Shown piece by piece: positions 37,170-48,000 of a DNA stretch of 64,000 nt. The notes under the pieces are model-generated. The model had not been told where the DNA came from and did not search any database. It saw only the letters and a program-made list of their open reading frames with translations. Numbering within the stretch: the first letter of the stretch is position 1; every line of letters begins with the position of its first letter. The position numbers and the translations under genes were made by a program. The stretch is from Lagopus muta (lineage: Eukaryota > Chordata > Aves > Galliformes > Phasianidae), in NCBI RefSeq assembly GCF_023343835.1, contig NC_064444.1:17335219-17399218 (forward strand), written 5' to 3'.

Positions 37170-37188
37170 GCCTTGTGGGAGCTGTAGT
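37170..37188 (-). promoter_or_regulatory. THAP11/ZNF143-type element (site D)
   Basis: On the minus strand, ACTACAGCTCCCACAAGGC, a full match to ACTACAnnTCCCAnnnnGC. It ends 41 bases before the THAP11 ATG, so it overlaps the 5' UTR or start site. Confidence 0.7.
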
Positions 37189-37229
37189 CCGGCGGGGGGC
37201 CCGCGTCCGCGCCCCGAGGGACCCCCGCC

Positions 37230-37955
37230 ATGCCGGGCTTCACCTGCTGCGTGCCGGGCTGCTACAACAACTCGCACCGCGACAAGGCGCTGCATTTCTA
37301 CACCTTCCCCAAGGACGAGGAGCTGAGGCGCCTCTGGCTGAAGAACGTCTCCCGGGCAGGCGTCAGCGGCTGCTTCAGCACCTTCCAGCCCACCACCGGC
37401 CACCGGGTCTGCAGCGAGCACTTCCAGGGCGGCCGCAAGTCCTACCTGGTGCGGGTGCCCACCATCTTCCCGCTGCGCGGCGTCAACGAGCGCAAAGCAG
37501 CGCGGGCCGCCCGCCGCCCCCGCCCCGCCGCCGCCTCCGCCGCCGCCGCCACCGTCGTCGTCGCCCCGCAGGGCCCCGGCCCCGCCGCCGAGGCCCCGGT
37601 AGGGGGCGCGGCCGAGGACGTGAAGCCCATCGACCTGACGGTGCAGGTGGAGCTCGGGGCCGCCGCTGCCGGGCCCGGCCCCTGCTGGTTGCCGGTAGGT
37701 CAGGAAGGCCCCGTGGAAGGCGGCCCGCCGGACCACTCGTACTCCTTGTCGTCCGGCACCACGTCGGAGGAGCTGCTGAGGAAGCTGAACGAGCAACGTG
37801 ACATCATCGCTCTGCTGGAGGTAAAGATGAAGGAGATGAAGGGCAGCATCCGCCGCCTGCGTCTGGCCGAGGCCCAGCTCCGCGAGGAGATCCGAGAGAA
37901 AGACCGGCTGCTCCATGCCGCCAGCGTCGGGGCCCGAAAGCGCCACGGGCTCTGA
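37230..37955 (+). CDS. THAP11: THAP11 (Ronin), THAP zinc-finger transcription factor, single exon
   Basis: THAP11 binds DNA with HCF-1 and ZNF143 at promoters of growth and metabolic genes and is needed for embryonic stem-cell growth. 241 codons, intronless as in mammals. Residues 1-81 form the C2CH THAP finger: Cys6/7, Cys11, then Cys61-x2-His64, the VPTIF motif at 76-80, and PLRGVNERK as in human. Residues ~88-130 are Ala/Pro/Arg-rich, where human has a long polyglutamine tract; no Gln run is present. [13 protein letters not shown] (129-141) is conserved. DHSY (168-171) is the HCF-1-binding motif. A Leu/Glu/Lys-rich coiled coil spans ~178-229, followed by a basic C-terminus (ARKRHGL). The start has G at -3 and matches the human [11 protein letters not shown]. 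Four elements resembling its own binding site lie just upstream. Confidence 0.97.
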   Translation: MPGFTCCVPGCYNNSHRDKALHFYTFPKDEELRRLWLKNVSRAGVSGCFSTFQPTTGHRVCSEHFQGGRKSYLVRVPTIFPLRGVNERKAARAARRPRPAAASAAAATVVVAPQGPGPAAEAPVGGAAEDVKPIDLTVQVELGAAAAGPGPCWLPVGQEGPVEGGPPDHSYSLSSGTTSEELLRKLNEQRDIIALLEVKMKEMKGSIRRLRLAEAQLREEIREKDRLLHAASVGARKRHGL

Positions 37956-38240
37956 GGGCGGCCGACTCCTCCCGGGGCACGGCCGGGCCCTGCTTGAACG
38001 CTGAGCCTCCATCGCCCCGGGACAGGGCCGCCATGGGCCGTGGCCTCGCTTACCCACATGCAAACTCACCGGATTCAGGAGTTGCTGAGGAACGCTGTTA
38101 CAAACACAGCTTCCTCTTAGAGACACCTCTGGCCTACACCAAGTCCGCTGGCATCCTCTGTGTAGTTTGAAATTGTTCTCATTTAGGGCATTGGGACCCC
38201 GTGTCACCACTAAGTGGATGTAGGGTGTTGGTTTTCAGCA

Positions 38241-38246
38241 AATAAA
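38241..38246 (+). terminator. THAP11: THAP11 proximal poly(A) signal
   Basis: AATAAA 286 bases after the stop, followed by a GT-rich segment (TGTGCTCAGTTGAGGTGG). Confidence 0.6.
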
Positions 38247-39960
38247 CTGTGCTCAGTTGAGGTGGCAGGAACGCTACCCCCTGGAGAAGGCACGCCTGAA
38301 AGCATGGTTGCCACTGTACCCACCATAGGAACAAACAACGATGTTTTGCTTGGCCTTGCTTAGCAAAGGTGTGAGGAAAGCTTTAGAAAACCCTCTCAGG
38401 GTGATGTGTTTCTTCAGTAAATTACTGATGCCATAAAAGACTGCCATTTCTAGTGTGAAAGAATCCCAAAATTTAAGAGTGCTCATATAGGCTTGGCTTA
38501 CTCAGCAGTACATACGTATTTGTTACAGTTGTCTCTGCTCTCAACACTAGCAAGGATTGTGACCTGGTACAAAGAATCTGGTGGCATTTGATGTCTGTAG
38601 TTTATCCCAGTGGCTTAAGAACTCCCTCTTGTGAAACACAGGCTTTGTAACACGTCGGAATTTAAATCCTTGGCTTTCGTTCAGCGAACTGGGGTGAAGC
38701 CAAAGTGAAGCAAACGTATCTGCAGTGGTTGCAAACCCTTGCTGTCTAATCCTAACCTAGTTGGCATGACTAATAATCTGTACCTTAGGTAAGACCTTAA
38801 TGAAATGTGCTTGCGTGTTTTAAACCAAGATTTAAAAGTATTGTAACAAATTTACGTGGAATGATCGTGTAGTTTCTGTTTCTAGCCAGCGTTAGTCCCC
38901 TCACATTCAGCAACAGGAAACCAAATGGAAGTTGGCCAGAAGGCTGTGGAATGAGGGGTGTGAGGTGATGAGCTTGGACTGAGCCATGGAACGGAGCCCT
39001 TGGTGCTTTCCAGGAGGAGGGCATTTGGCGTGCCGCTCTGACTCCATCTCCATGCGTACTTGGATTGAGGGGGGGGGGACAGCTTGACTATTATGTATGT
39101 TGGGAAACAAAAGGCAGTTCACCACAGTGTGCCCATAATTACTTTTGAGGGAGTGCCCAGGTGGCTTCTGGGTCTGTAAGATCATCTTCCTGTACTTGGA
39201 ATGTGTTACATTTAGTAGATCGAGATGTCGATTTTACTACGTTTTATATAAGTATTTTCTAAATGTAAAAAGTATCTTTGGTTTGAAAATATTGTAATCT
39301 TTGTAACGCTGGCTAACATAGCTTTCCAACCGTGGGTTTCAATGCCCTCTGTAGGAGGGAACAAAAGGGCACATTGGCAGCTGTTAGCTGGAGGTTTATC
39401 TGTTGATCATGTAGCCAGTTCAGCTGAAGGCATTGGTTGTCAGAGCCTGCTATGTGATGCATGGGTCATTTCTTTATTGCTGTGTGTACTGAGTTGGATG
39501 GTTGACTGTGAGGATACTACAGGTCTATTCATGTACTAAGTATTTCCTGTTATTTTCATTTTAATTTATTTTCTCTGATATGTAGCTCTAACTTCAGCTC
39601 TGCCGTGTACTGATTTTCCTGCAAGTCAAGTAAGCAGCAAGTTTGTTTTGTTTTGTTTTTTGGGGGGGAGGGGGTGGTAGGGAAAGCAGATACCCGCTAC
39701 CCTATCTGATTTAGCATATGTAATTGGTCCAGCAGATCTATGCTCCCATCAAGACAATAGGCAGCACAAGGTCTCTCCTTACAAACGAGACCATTTGTGC
39801 ATCCTAGCTTCTTGAGAACACACGCGTTTTAACAGTCATGGTACTTTTTTACCATTGGAATGCACTTCAGGATGTTCAGCCACTTAGCCCGCTGGACTGG
39901 TTAACTGCTGGACTGTTCGACTTCTCCAGGTTACACTGAGGTGCTAACATGCTTAATTTT

Positions 39961-39966
39961 AATAAA
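39961..39966 (+). terminator. THAP11: THAP11 distal poly(A) signal
   Basis: AATAAA followed by TTTTGTTTTG and TGTTGTGTAATTGTG, a strong GU-rich downstream element. Using it would give a 3' UTR of about 2 kb. Confidence 0.6.
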
Positions 39967-39989
39967 GTATATTTTGTTTTGTTTCCTGC

Positions 39990-42900
39990 TTCCGTGTTGT
40001 GTAATTGTGAGGAGCTCCAGAGGGGTTGCGATGCTTTCTGTCCGAGGTGGAACTTTGCAAACTGCCCTGCTTTGACTAAAGGAACTTCCTAATTACTGTG
40101 AATACCGATACATCTGGAAAACTAACTTTGCAGTTTTGTTGGCTATGTAGTTCTACAGCATTCTTATCTGGGGACCTGAAGTTTCATTTTTAATGCTGAC
40201 TCACTGCTTCCCTCTCGCAGTGAGAGTAGTTTTATCATTATAGGTTTCACTTGCTAAACATTTACTGATGTGCTACTGCAGATGAAAATGGGACGTCTGC
40301 AGTTAGACTGACTGGATTGCTGAAAGGTCAGTGGCTGTAGCTTGCTTCTCTTTGGGAATGACTTTTTATTCCACAGCCTGAACGTCCTTCAACTAATGTA
40401 GGGTAAGGAAGAGGAGTTTGAGGTCTGCTCTGTGTAATTACGTGCCTGCCTACTCAGAGAGCTGGAGCTGTCTGATGAGCAGACAGCTACTGGGACAGTA
40501 AACAGGCTCTAAATAGGAGCAATTTGAGCAGCAAGAGCCAGACTTCCCACACAGTGCTTACACTGAAGGGACAGCGTGAGGCTCACACACCACACGTGGC
40601 TGAGGAAGGAGGAGCCCTGGCCTCCTGTGAGTGTGCAGGGAGTGAGTGTGCCCACTACAGTGCGCAGGGAAAAGCCAGCGTGCTGCTTTTTTGTGCAATT
40701 CCCAGAGTTCATCATCTGAGATTGCTTGCAACTATTGCAATTATTATTAATAATTGTAAAAGACAAAAAATTACAACTGGTGCATCAGACATTTAATGGG
40801 GTGAACTACAAACATTAAATGAAGCAGTGAAATTTTTTCCTCGTGCACAATCTCCCCCATTTGTTGCTAAATTAAGTGAGCAACCCTACTGGCAATGAAT
40901 TAAGAGGCTAATTAGGAAGGTACCTCAGACATGAGCTGTGTTACGCTCAATGCAAATGCTTTTTCTTCCATTTTAACTTCTCACCTTTCTGCATCCTGCA
41001 TTCTGAGCTCACGTGCACCCTCTCAGAATTCTCCCATTCCATGTTCCTGTGTGTTTGTGTGTACATGATAAGAAACGTCAGCCCCAGGAGGGGACTTGAA
41101 GAATGTTTCCTTAGAGTGGCTATTATTGCTGTAAGGGAAAACCTTAATTCCATATTCAGAATCAAACAGGAGAAAAACACAAGGAAAATTCTTTCCAATG
41201 CAAAGCCCTCTTTCACGTAAATAAAACCCTGAACATTTTCCATGTGCTCGCACAAGGCTTGCTCAATTCACTTGTGTTAGAGATCATTATTGCTCCCATT
41301 AAATGATTGGAGGACGTATGGTTCTTTTTGTGGCTCCTGACAAAGCACCTTGGTGTGTTCATTCACAAAGAATATTCTCCAGAGCTCAGCTCAAACTATT
41401 TATCTGCAGTTTTTTATGCCCACACTCACAGTCCTGCCCCGTTCCTACCTCTTCCTTGTGACCCGAGCTCAGATGTGACAAGGACAGAACAGAGCAGAAG
41501 TTACTGGGCCATTAACTGTCACTGTGCAGAGGCTGGAGGCTCCCCTGGGAACTGGTGTTCTAGAAAGCATGGGCTTACAGCCTGGATGGTGAATGTTACT
41601 GTTACAACCTCACACTTCTCTGCTCTTTGCACAGAGACTGGGACAGATGAAATTCTGGGCTAGATCAGGTTTAAAATGAGCCAGCATGAACAATGCCTGC
41701 CTTCTGCTCCTTACAATTCTTTTCCTTCTTGCCATCCTTCTTTTCTCTCACAGCAGAGGATTTGAGGTTCCTGGGGCACCTCAGTCCTGTGCAGGCAGCT
41801 CCTTTCGCTCTTCTCACCCAGACAGCCAGTCAGGCGCCCAGCATTGCTCCCAGATACAGAAAGCAGCAGTGACTTCCCAATAGAAATATTGCAGTTCAGA
41901 AAGGTGTGCTCAGAAAGCAAACTGGCATTGGCAGAGCAATGGCCACAGCCAGTCTGATTATTCAGGTGAAATACAAGCTGTGTTTTCTGGATGACAACTT
42001 TACCACCTGCTGGTAGATCTTCATCACTTTGCTCTTTTCCTTGGGTTAAAGCACAGCCTTCAGCACATTCATTCTGATGAAAAAACAATTTAGGAACAGC
42101 TCTCACACAAGCAAAACATCCCTAAAGCCCAGTTACCTCCTCAATACGCTCCATTCTGCCTTCATCTTTTTCTACTTTTCTTATAGTAATTCTCCCTCAA
42201 ATTCTTTCCGTGTCTCCCCCTCATGTTAGAACCTTTGCTACAAAGAGCAAAAAGGGGCCGCTACAGCTGTGCACCCGCATCCCAAAAGGTATTTCTTGTG
42301 CTATCCTGGCTACAACACGAACAGTAGACAGAAAATGAGTGCCATGTTACACGGCCTGCAAGTTCTAGACTCTGGCCTTGTGTTTGCAACTGTGAGATCT
42401 TCCCAGAGCTTTCTCCAAGCTGAACAAGCCCAGCTCTCTCAGCTTTCCTTCACAGCCCTCTGAATAAAAAATGACACAGCTGATGAGTCAGGATTGCTGC
42501 GTGCAAAACGTTTACCTGTACGAAAGTGTCACACGCTCTGTGATTTGAAAAAACAGGTTTTTTTCCATGGCACAAATCCTTGAGGCCCCAGAGAACTCAA
42601 GGGAAGGTGGGTGCTGGCAGTGGAAGGCACTGGCCCTCAGTGGTGTGTTGGGTGGGGCTGGGGAAGGGGCTCAAGTCAGCCACTTTCGGTCTGCTTTCCT
42701 GGTGTTCCCTCAGCCCTCGTCACCCCCACAGCCACAGGAAGGCCTCATATCATGGCCACATCTCCTCCAGCCTATGCAATGCCCCCCAGAGCAAAGCCTT
42801 CAGCCCTCTGCCAGCCCGCCCAGCCGCTGCTTTGTGTGCTCAGCCTGAGCCATGCTGAAGTCCAACTTCTTACAATGTTTATGTGTGGAAGCATCTATTT

Positions 42901-43040
42901 GAAGCCGTTTTTCTACCATGCCTGAACTTCTACCCAAATTGATTTCCCTAGAGGGTATCTGAGCAGCGGATTGTGTTTCTTCCGCACATTTCACTGTGCA
43001 GCTCCTCTCAGGAGTGCTGAGCTGAATTTTGGGACAAGCA
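39990..43040. other. Intergenic THAP11 - NUTF2
   Basis: No gene recognised. Apart from one small CR1 fragment (about 42405-42462), there are only short open frames without family resemblance. An AT-rich stretch lies near 40730-40900. Confidence 0.6.
42405..42462 (-). repeat. CR1 LINE internal fragment
   Basis: CCAAGCTGAACAAGCCCAGC followed by TCTCTCAGCTTTCCTTC is the reverse complement of an internal CR1 segment. Confidence 0.65.
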
Positions 43041-43223
43041 GCCGTTTCCTCACACACGGAACATCCCCGGGACCCCTCTGTGGGGAAATCCTGTCAGGAC
43101 TGCAAGCCTTAGGCAGCCACGGGCCAAACCCGCGCTATTTCTCTCGGTCTGCTTACAGAGCCCAGCCAGTGGACTTCGAGGCACGCCTCGAAGCGGGGGA
43201 TGGGAACGAGCCCCTCGGCGCTC

Positions 43224-43242
43224 CGCCGCAATCCCACAATGC
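43224..43242 (+). promoter_or_regulatory. Half THAP11/ZNF143-type element
   Basis: CGCCGCAATCCCACAATGC keeps TCCCACAATGC but lacks the ACTAC half. Confidence 0.4.
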
Positions 43243-43322
43243 TCCGAGGCACGGCCCGCGGGCGCAGCGCTGCGCGCTCTCCTTCCCCCATTCAAATGAG
43301 CCACCGCGGGCGGCGCCGCGGG

Positions 43323-43341
43323 GCACGTCGGGATTTGTAGT
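43323..43341 (-). promoter_or_regulatory. THAP11/ZNF143-type element in the NUTF2 promoter
   Basis: On the minus strand, ACTACAAATCCCGACGTGC. It lies about 165 bp upstream of the exon 1 donor. Confidence 0.65.
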
Positions 43342-43439
43342 CCCGCACTCCCAGCTCAACGCGGGGCGCCGCCTCCAGCCGGACTCGTTTTCCCGGCGCG
43401 CATCGGGACGGGGCCGGGCCGTGTGGGGCGGGGCGGGGA

Positions 43440-43507
43440 ACGCGGGCGAGAAAGGCTGAGGGGGTTCGCGCCGCGCACGGGGCTGCCGCCATAGTGGGAG
43501 CTGCGGG
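43440..43507 (+). other. NUTF2: NUTF2 non-coding exon 1 (5' end approximate)
   Basis: The donor CTGCGG|GGTGAGTGTGG is resolved as ...GCGGG|GTGAGT at 43507/43508, a near-perfect donor in the CpG island. No usable ATG precedes it, which fits a translation start in exon 2. The transcription start was not determined. Confidence 0.65.
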
Positions 43508-44049
43508 GTGAGTGTGGGGGGCGGGGCGGCTCGGCGGGGCCCGGCTGTCGGCACACGGCACCGCTCGGCGGCTCCGCGCTGCGGGGCGTTGCCGGTAGGC
43601 GCCTGACCAGGCCCGGCCCTGACCTTCCCCGTCTTTGAGGCGGGGGGCGGCGGCCGGGGGTTGGGGGAGAGGAGCGGCGGGCCGGGCGAGGCCCCGCAGG
43701 CGGAGGGGCGGCGCCGCCGTTTGGGTGTCGGGAGGAGGTTTGTGAGGGAGATGCGGGGCCGCGGTGACCGTCGGGCTGTGCTGAAATGAGATAACCGGGG
43801 GATCCGAGTTGAACGGATTCGGGTTGAAGTTCCTGCCCAAGGCTTTAGGGCTGTGGAACAAAGGGTAGGTGGGTGCTGGCTGTAGGGCTGAGCGCTTCGG
43901 GCTGCTCGCCTTCCCCACAGTACACGCCGGCCCCAGTCTCCTTTTGGGAGTGGCTTCAGACTGTAGCAGCGATGGGGAGAGAAGAGGCGCTGGCAGGTCA
44001 GAAGTACAGAAGTTACGGTGTCAGCGATGAAACGCATCACCTCATTTAA

Positions 44050-44232
44050 GATTTAGGTTAGGCGTGAGGAGGAAATCCTTCCCTCGGAGGGCCGGTGCTG
44101 CTGCCCAGAGCTGTGGGTGCCCCATCGTGGAGGTGCACCGGGATGTGGATGGGCTCTGGGCAGCCCTCTCCACAGCAGGAGATTAAAACTAGGTAATCTT
44201 TAAGGTCCTTTCCAACCTAAGCCCTTCTGTGG
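44050..44232 (+). repeat. CR1 LINE 3'-end fragment
   Basis: TTAGGCGTGAGGAGGAAATC, then GGCCGGTGCTGCTGCCCAGA, then CTTTAAGGTCCTTTCCAACC. In NUTF2 intron 1, sense. Confidence 0.8.
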
Positions 44233-44724
44233 AAATACAGTGATGTTGTGGCCCGCTTTGGGGCTGCTCGGCTCTTTTCCACCCTAGTTTCTGTTTGTTT
44301 CATGTGCCTCCCTAAAAGACTGCGGATTGTTCAGTAGGTAGCTTGAAATATATTTGCTTTACCATCCTTTTTTCCTTCTGCTCTGAAAATTCCAGCAGCT
44401 TTCAGCAATTTTCTCTGGTGGGGTGTCTGTTGTCCCTGCTGTTGATAGTAAGATCGTGTCATTAGTAGTGGTTGTGGTACATTCTGTGTAAGGATTGCAG
44501 CCTACACAAACAGCTCATAACTAAGAGGCGATTTCTTTTGGTTGCTTTTAAACTCCCAAATGTTGGGGTGTCACAGGTGGCTTTGATATCTGTATTTGTG
44601 CACAAGTGCACCTTTGCATACACTGTTCTCTGGAAGTAGAAACTGTGAGGAGGCCTCATTGCAGCCTTTCAGTTTTTAAAAGGGGGATTATAGAAAGGGG
44701 AATCAACTTTTTGCTTGGGTGGCT

Positions 44725-45020
44725 AGTGACAGAATAAGGGGCCATGGTTTGAAGCTTAAGGAGGGAAGGTTTAGAGTGGATATCAGGGGGAACTCTTCAC
44801 AGAGAGAGTGGTGAGGTGCTGGAACAGCGGCCCAGAGAGGCTGTGGATGCCCTGTCCATCCCTGGAGGTGTTCAAGACCAGATTGGATGGAGCCCTGGGC
44901 AGCCTGAGCTGGTATGAAATGTGGAGGTTGGTGGTCCTGCATGTGGTGGGGGGTTGGAGCTTCATCATCCTTGAGGTTCCTTCCAGCCCTGGCCATTCTA
45001 TGGTTCTATGATACCGTGTG
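44725..45020 (+). repeat. CR1 LINE 3'-end fragment
   Basis: GACAGAATAAGGGGCCATGG through GGAGGTGTTCAAGACCAG to CCATTCTATGGTTCTATGA. Closely related to the copies at 4093, 5010, 6725 and 35969. Confidence 0.9.
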
Positions 45021-48000
45021 CTTGCAGGAAGCAAATGAGAAGAGAAAATGCATGGTTGTGGAAGTGTGAGGTAGGTAGGTGCCATGGGAAAAGTTCTGTG
45101 AGTGTGGGTGTTGTGTTTTTCTCCTTCTTTTTCCAGGCATATGTTGCAAATCTGGAGCTTAACAAAGATCTGTGACCGTTGGTGCAGAGATGAGGTTTAA
45201 CGAGTTGTGCTTACGTGCCTGCAAAGCTTGTTGATCATAAAGCGTGCTGCAGAAAATCTTCCATGTTTGAATGGTGTCAGTAATGAGGGAATGCTGTGAC
45301 TAAACGTACAGCGGGGTAATATAATGCAGCTTTTATCTCAGTCCTCTTGCATGTAGCACCTCAGTAAGTCCACAGAACTGTTTTAGGGGCGCTTTGTGCT
45401 GCCTCCTTCAGGGCTGTTATTTGCACGGCCACTTGGGCAAACATGCAGCTGGAATTGTTCCTGGATGGGCCAAGCTGAACTGTGAACAAAGGGATCAGAT
45501 GGCAGTAATTGGTAGGTGATCTTGTGGGGATAAAACTGAATATTACTTTGGGTCTTTCAGTCCACGAATAAACCTGATTAAATTTTGAGTAATTGTAATA
45601 CGATATTTTTCTTCTGTAGCTTGAAAAATAGCTTTTGGTTTTCTCTTAGCCTGGAACAGCTGTCGCAATAGTCACAGGGATGGACAGATGGAAACATCTG
45701 ACAGTTTGCTATTTCTTGGACGTGGAACGTTGTGTTGCTCTGCCTAGAAGGTGAGGAAAGACATGGAGCAGCTGTGTTGTTCTGCTCTGTGCCCCCTGCT
45801 TTTCTGAAGGTGGCCATTCTGGAGTTTCTCCTGGGGAACACAGCAAGGATTCAGCCTTGTGCATTTCTGTTCTGTTTTTGGGTTTCACTGAGGGGGCCAT
45901 GAAATAAACAGCCACACGTGTAGCGTTGTTGCTTAACAGCAAAACATTGTCTTACCCAGCTACGTATAAAATAACATATGCCCATCTATTTGATAATCAT
46001 CTAGGGTGACTCGTGGGTTGTCAGATTGCAGACAGGATGAGCACCAAACTGAGCACAGGGAGAGCTTTTGCAGAGAACTGCCTCCCCCATCCATTTATTT
46101 ACTAGTGTCCCTCTACTTGCTAACGTCTGTAACCACCAAAATACACTTCAGGTTGGCATAATTCCTGCATTAATTTGTTTTAATGAAGTTGGAGGAGAGG
46201 GGGAAAAAAACCAAAACTGTGAAAAGTCAATTATTTTCTGTATATTTCAGGAGGAAAATGTCTGCTCCTTGTCACGCCTTTCTCACTTTCCATTTTCCAG
46301 CTGTGCACATACCCAGACTTAATTATTTCCAGGTCTGAAAGCATGTTTAGAATAATTTCTAGCATTCTTACCCTCACATTAAGGTGCATTCTATCTCTGC
46401 CCTGAGCTTGCTTTCTCTGGAGGAGCATGAGCAGGGCTCAGCCCTGGCCTTCCACCACCTGCAGGATGGCTTTCCACAGAGCTGGGGGGGCTGGGGGAGG
46501 TGAGAGGCCTCCAAAACTCAGAAGGGATTCTGCTTAGACCTGGGAGGGGGGCTTTTTCTCTGTACAGCGCAGCATTGAAACACCTTGCACGTGGGGGTTG
46601 TGTTATCTCTAATTGTCAGAGACTCTTGGCATCAAAGGGGGTAAAGGCAAAGTGGGCAGCCTGGTCTGATCTGATGCCCTGACTGACCCTGTGTGGAGAT
46701 GGAGCTCCTGAAGTTCCTTGCCATCTGAATTATTCAGGGCTGCCACCATCATTTGCTTTGTTTCTTCTCTTGATAGCATACGCCTTTGCTAAAGGCAGCT
46801 GATCTGCTATCGAGTGATTCTTGGTGTAGGCACTGGGTGATCTGCTGAAAGGTAACTAATCCTCTGACTGTGGTTCCATTGTGTTCTTAGAAAGCGCGTG
46901 CAGGAGGAGCTCCTGCCTCGGTGTTTTAGTAGCAGCGGGGGAGAGGATGAAGGGGGAATGGTTGAAAAGTTGTTTACTGCTTTACGTTTTTCTTTGTGGC
47001 ACTTAAAGGCTGCTCGCTACTTCTCATTGGGAGTGAACGAAATGCACGTGTGCTAGAGGTGTGTGCAACAGGAGCTGACACAGCTGGCAGCTCTTCGTTG
47101 TCTCTCTGTTAATCAGTAGCAAAGGGTGCAGCAACGGATGGTCTGGATTGTGCTTGTGTGGATCCCCAGGTAGCCCTGAGCCCATAGCACTGGTTTGAGG
47201 GGAGCATTGCTGCTCTCGTTACGTGGCTCTTCTGTCTTCCATAGAGCACCTCACCAGCTCAGTGTGTTCTTAAGCTTCAGTGATCTTAAGAGAGCTTAAC
47301 TTTGGTGCAGTGGTGTGCAGAGCCAGCTTTAATATTCAGGGGGTGTGGTTTGTTTGTGCTCAGATTTCTCATGGAAGTAGTGTAGTCGTACACAGAAACT
47401 GCAGATGAGATGGGGATTTTTTCCCTTCTGTCACTGTGGTAGGTTATTCTTTTAGGCTTTTCTTTTTTCTTTTCTTCGTTTCTGCAGGTCAGAAAGCCTG
47501 TACTGAGCTTATTTGCTTGTGTTTGTTGTGTGATTCCTTGTAGCTTCTTGGGTGGAGCATCCCTTGCAAAGGGAGGCCAATATGTAATGCAGATAGCTAA
47601 AGAATGCTACATTACTCACTACTGCTCATACCTTTGTGTTGACATCAAAAAGAGCTGGGTTCTTTTAGAAGTGCTGGCATGCCCTTCTTGAACTCAGACT
47701 TAAATTTGTTACCTGATTGCAGTCAGCTTGCATGTGTCCAGGTCTGATAATGCAGTAAGCACAGCTGCTGGCTGAAACAATGCTTTGTGGCCTTTCTCTG
47801 TCCTGCAGAGATGTGCTGACAGCCCACCTCCTCCCAAGGTTGCCAGTGCTCACAGGCTTCAGGGAAAGCAAATTGTTTTCATCTGTCAGTGAATGGCAGA
47901 ATAAAAAAGTGGCTTTTCCTTCACTTACGTATCTGAGTAGCATTACAACGTGCTGACAGAATCACCTCCAGGTTGTTCTCACAGTTTCTCATTTGTCAAA

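Larger units (their letters stand above)
36690..38000. promoter_or_regulatory. CpG-island divergent promoter CENPT / THAP11
   Basis: CpG-rich block spanning CENPT exon 1, about 330 bp between the two start codons, and the whole THAP11 coding region. No TATA box. It contains four THAP11/ZNF143-type elements and a tandem TCTCGCGAGA element, listed separately. Confidence 0.85.
43040..43800. promoter_or_regulatory. NUTF2: NUTF2 CpG-island promoter
   Basis: CpG-rich block ending in the NUTF2 non-coding first exon. It contains one strong and one half THAP11/ZNF143-type element. The long minus-strand open frames here are GC artefacts. Confidence 0.8.

Noticed and set aside
36945-38210. 421-codon minus-strand open frame opposite THAP11
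   Set aside because: A GC-driven shadow of the THAP11 coding strand; low-complexity Gly/Ala/Arg translation with no domain.
43153-44040. 295-codon minus-strand open frame overlapping the NUTF2 CpG island
   Set aside because: Pro/Arg/Ala-rich translation typical of the shadow of CpG-rich DNA; it overlaps the promoter, exon 1 and a CR1 copy.
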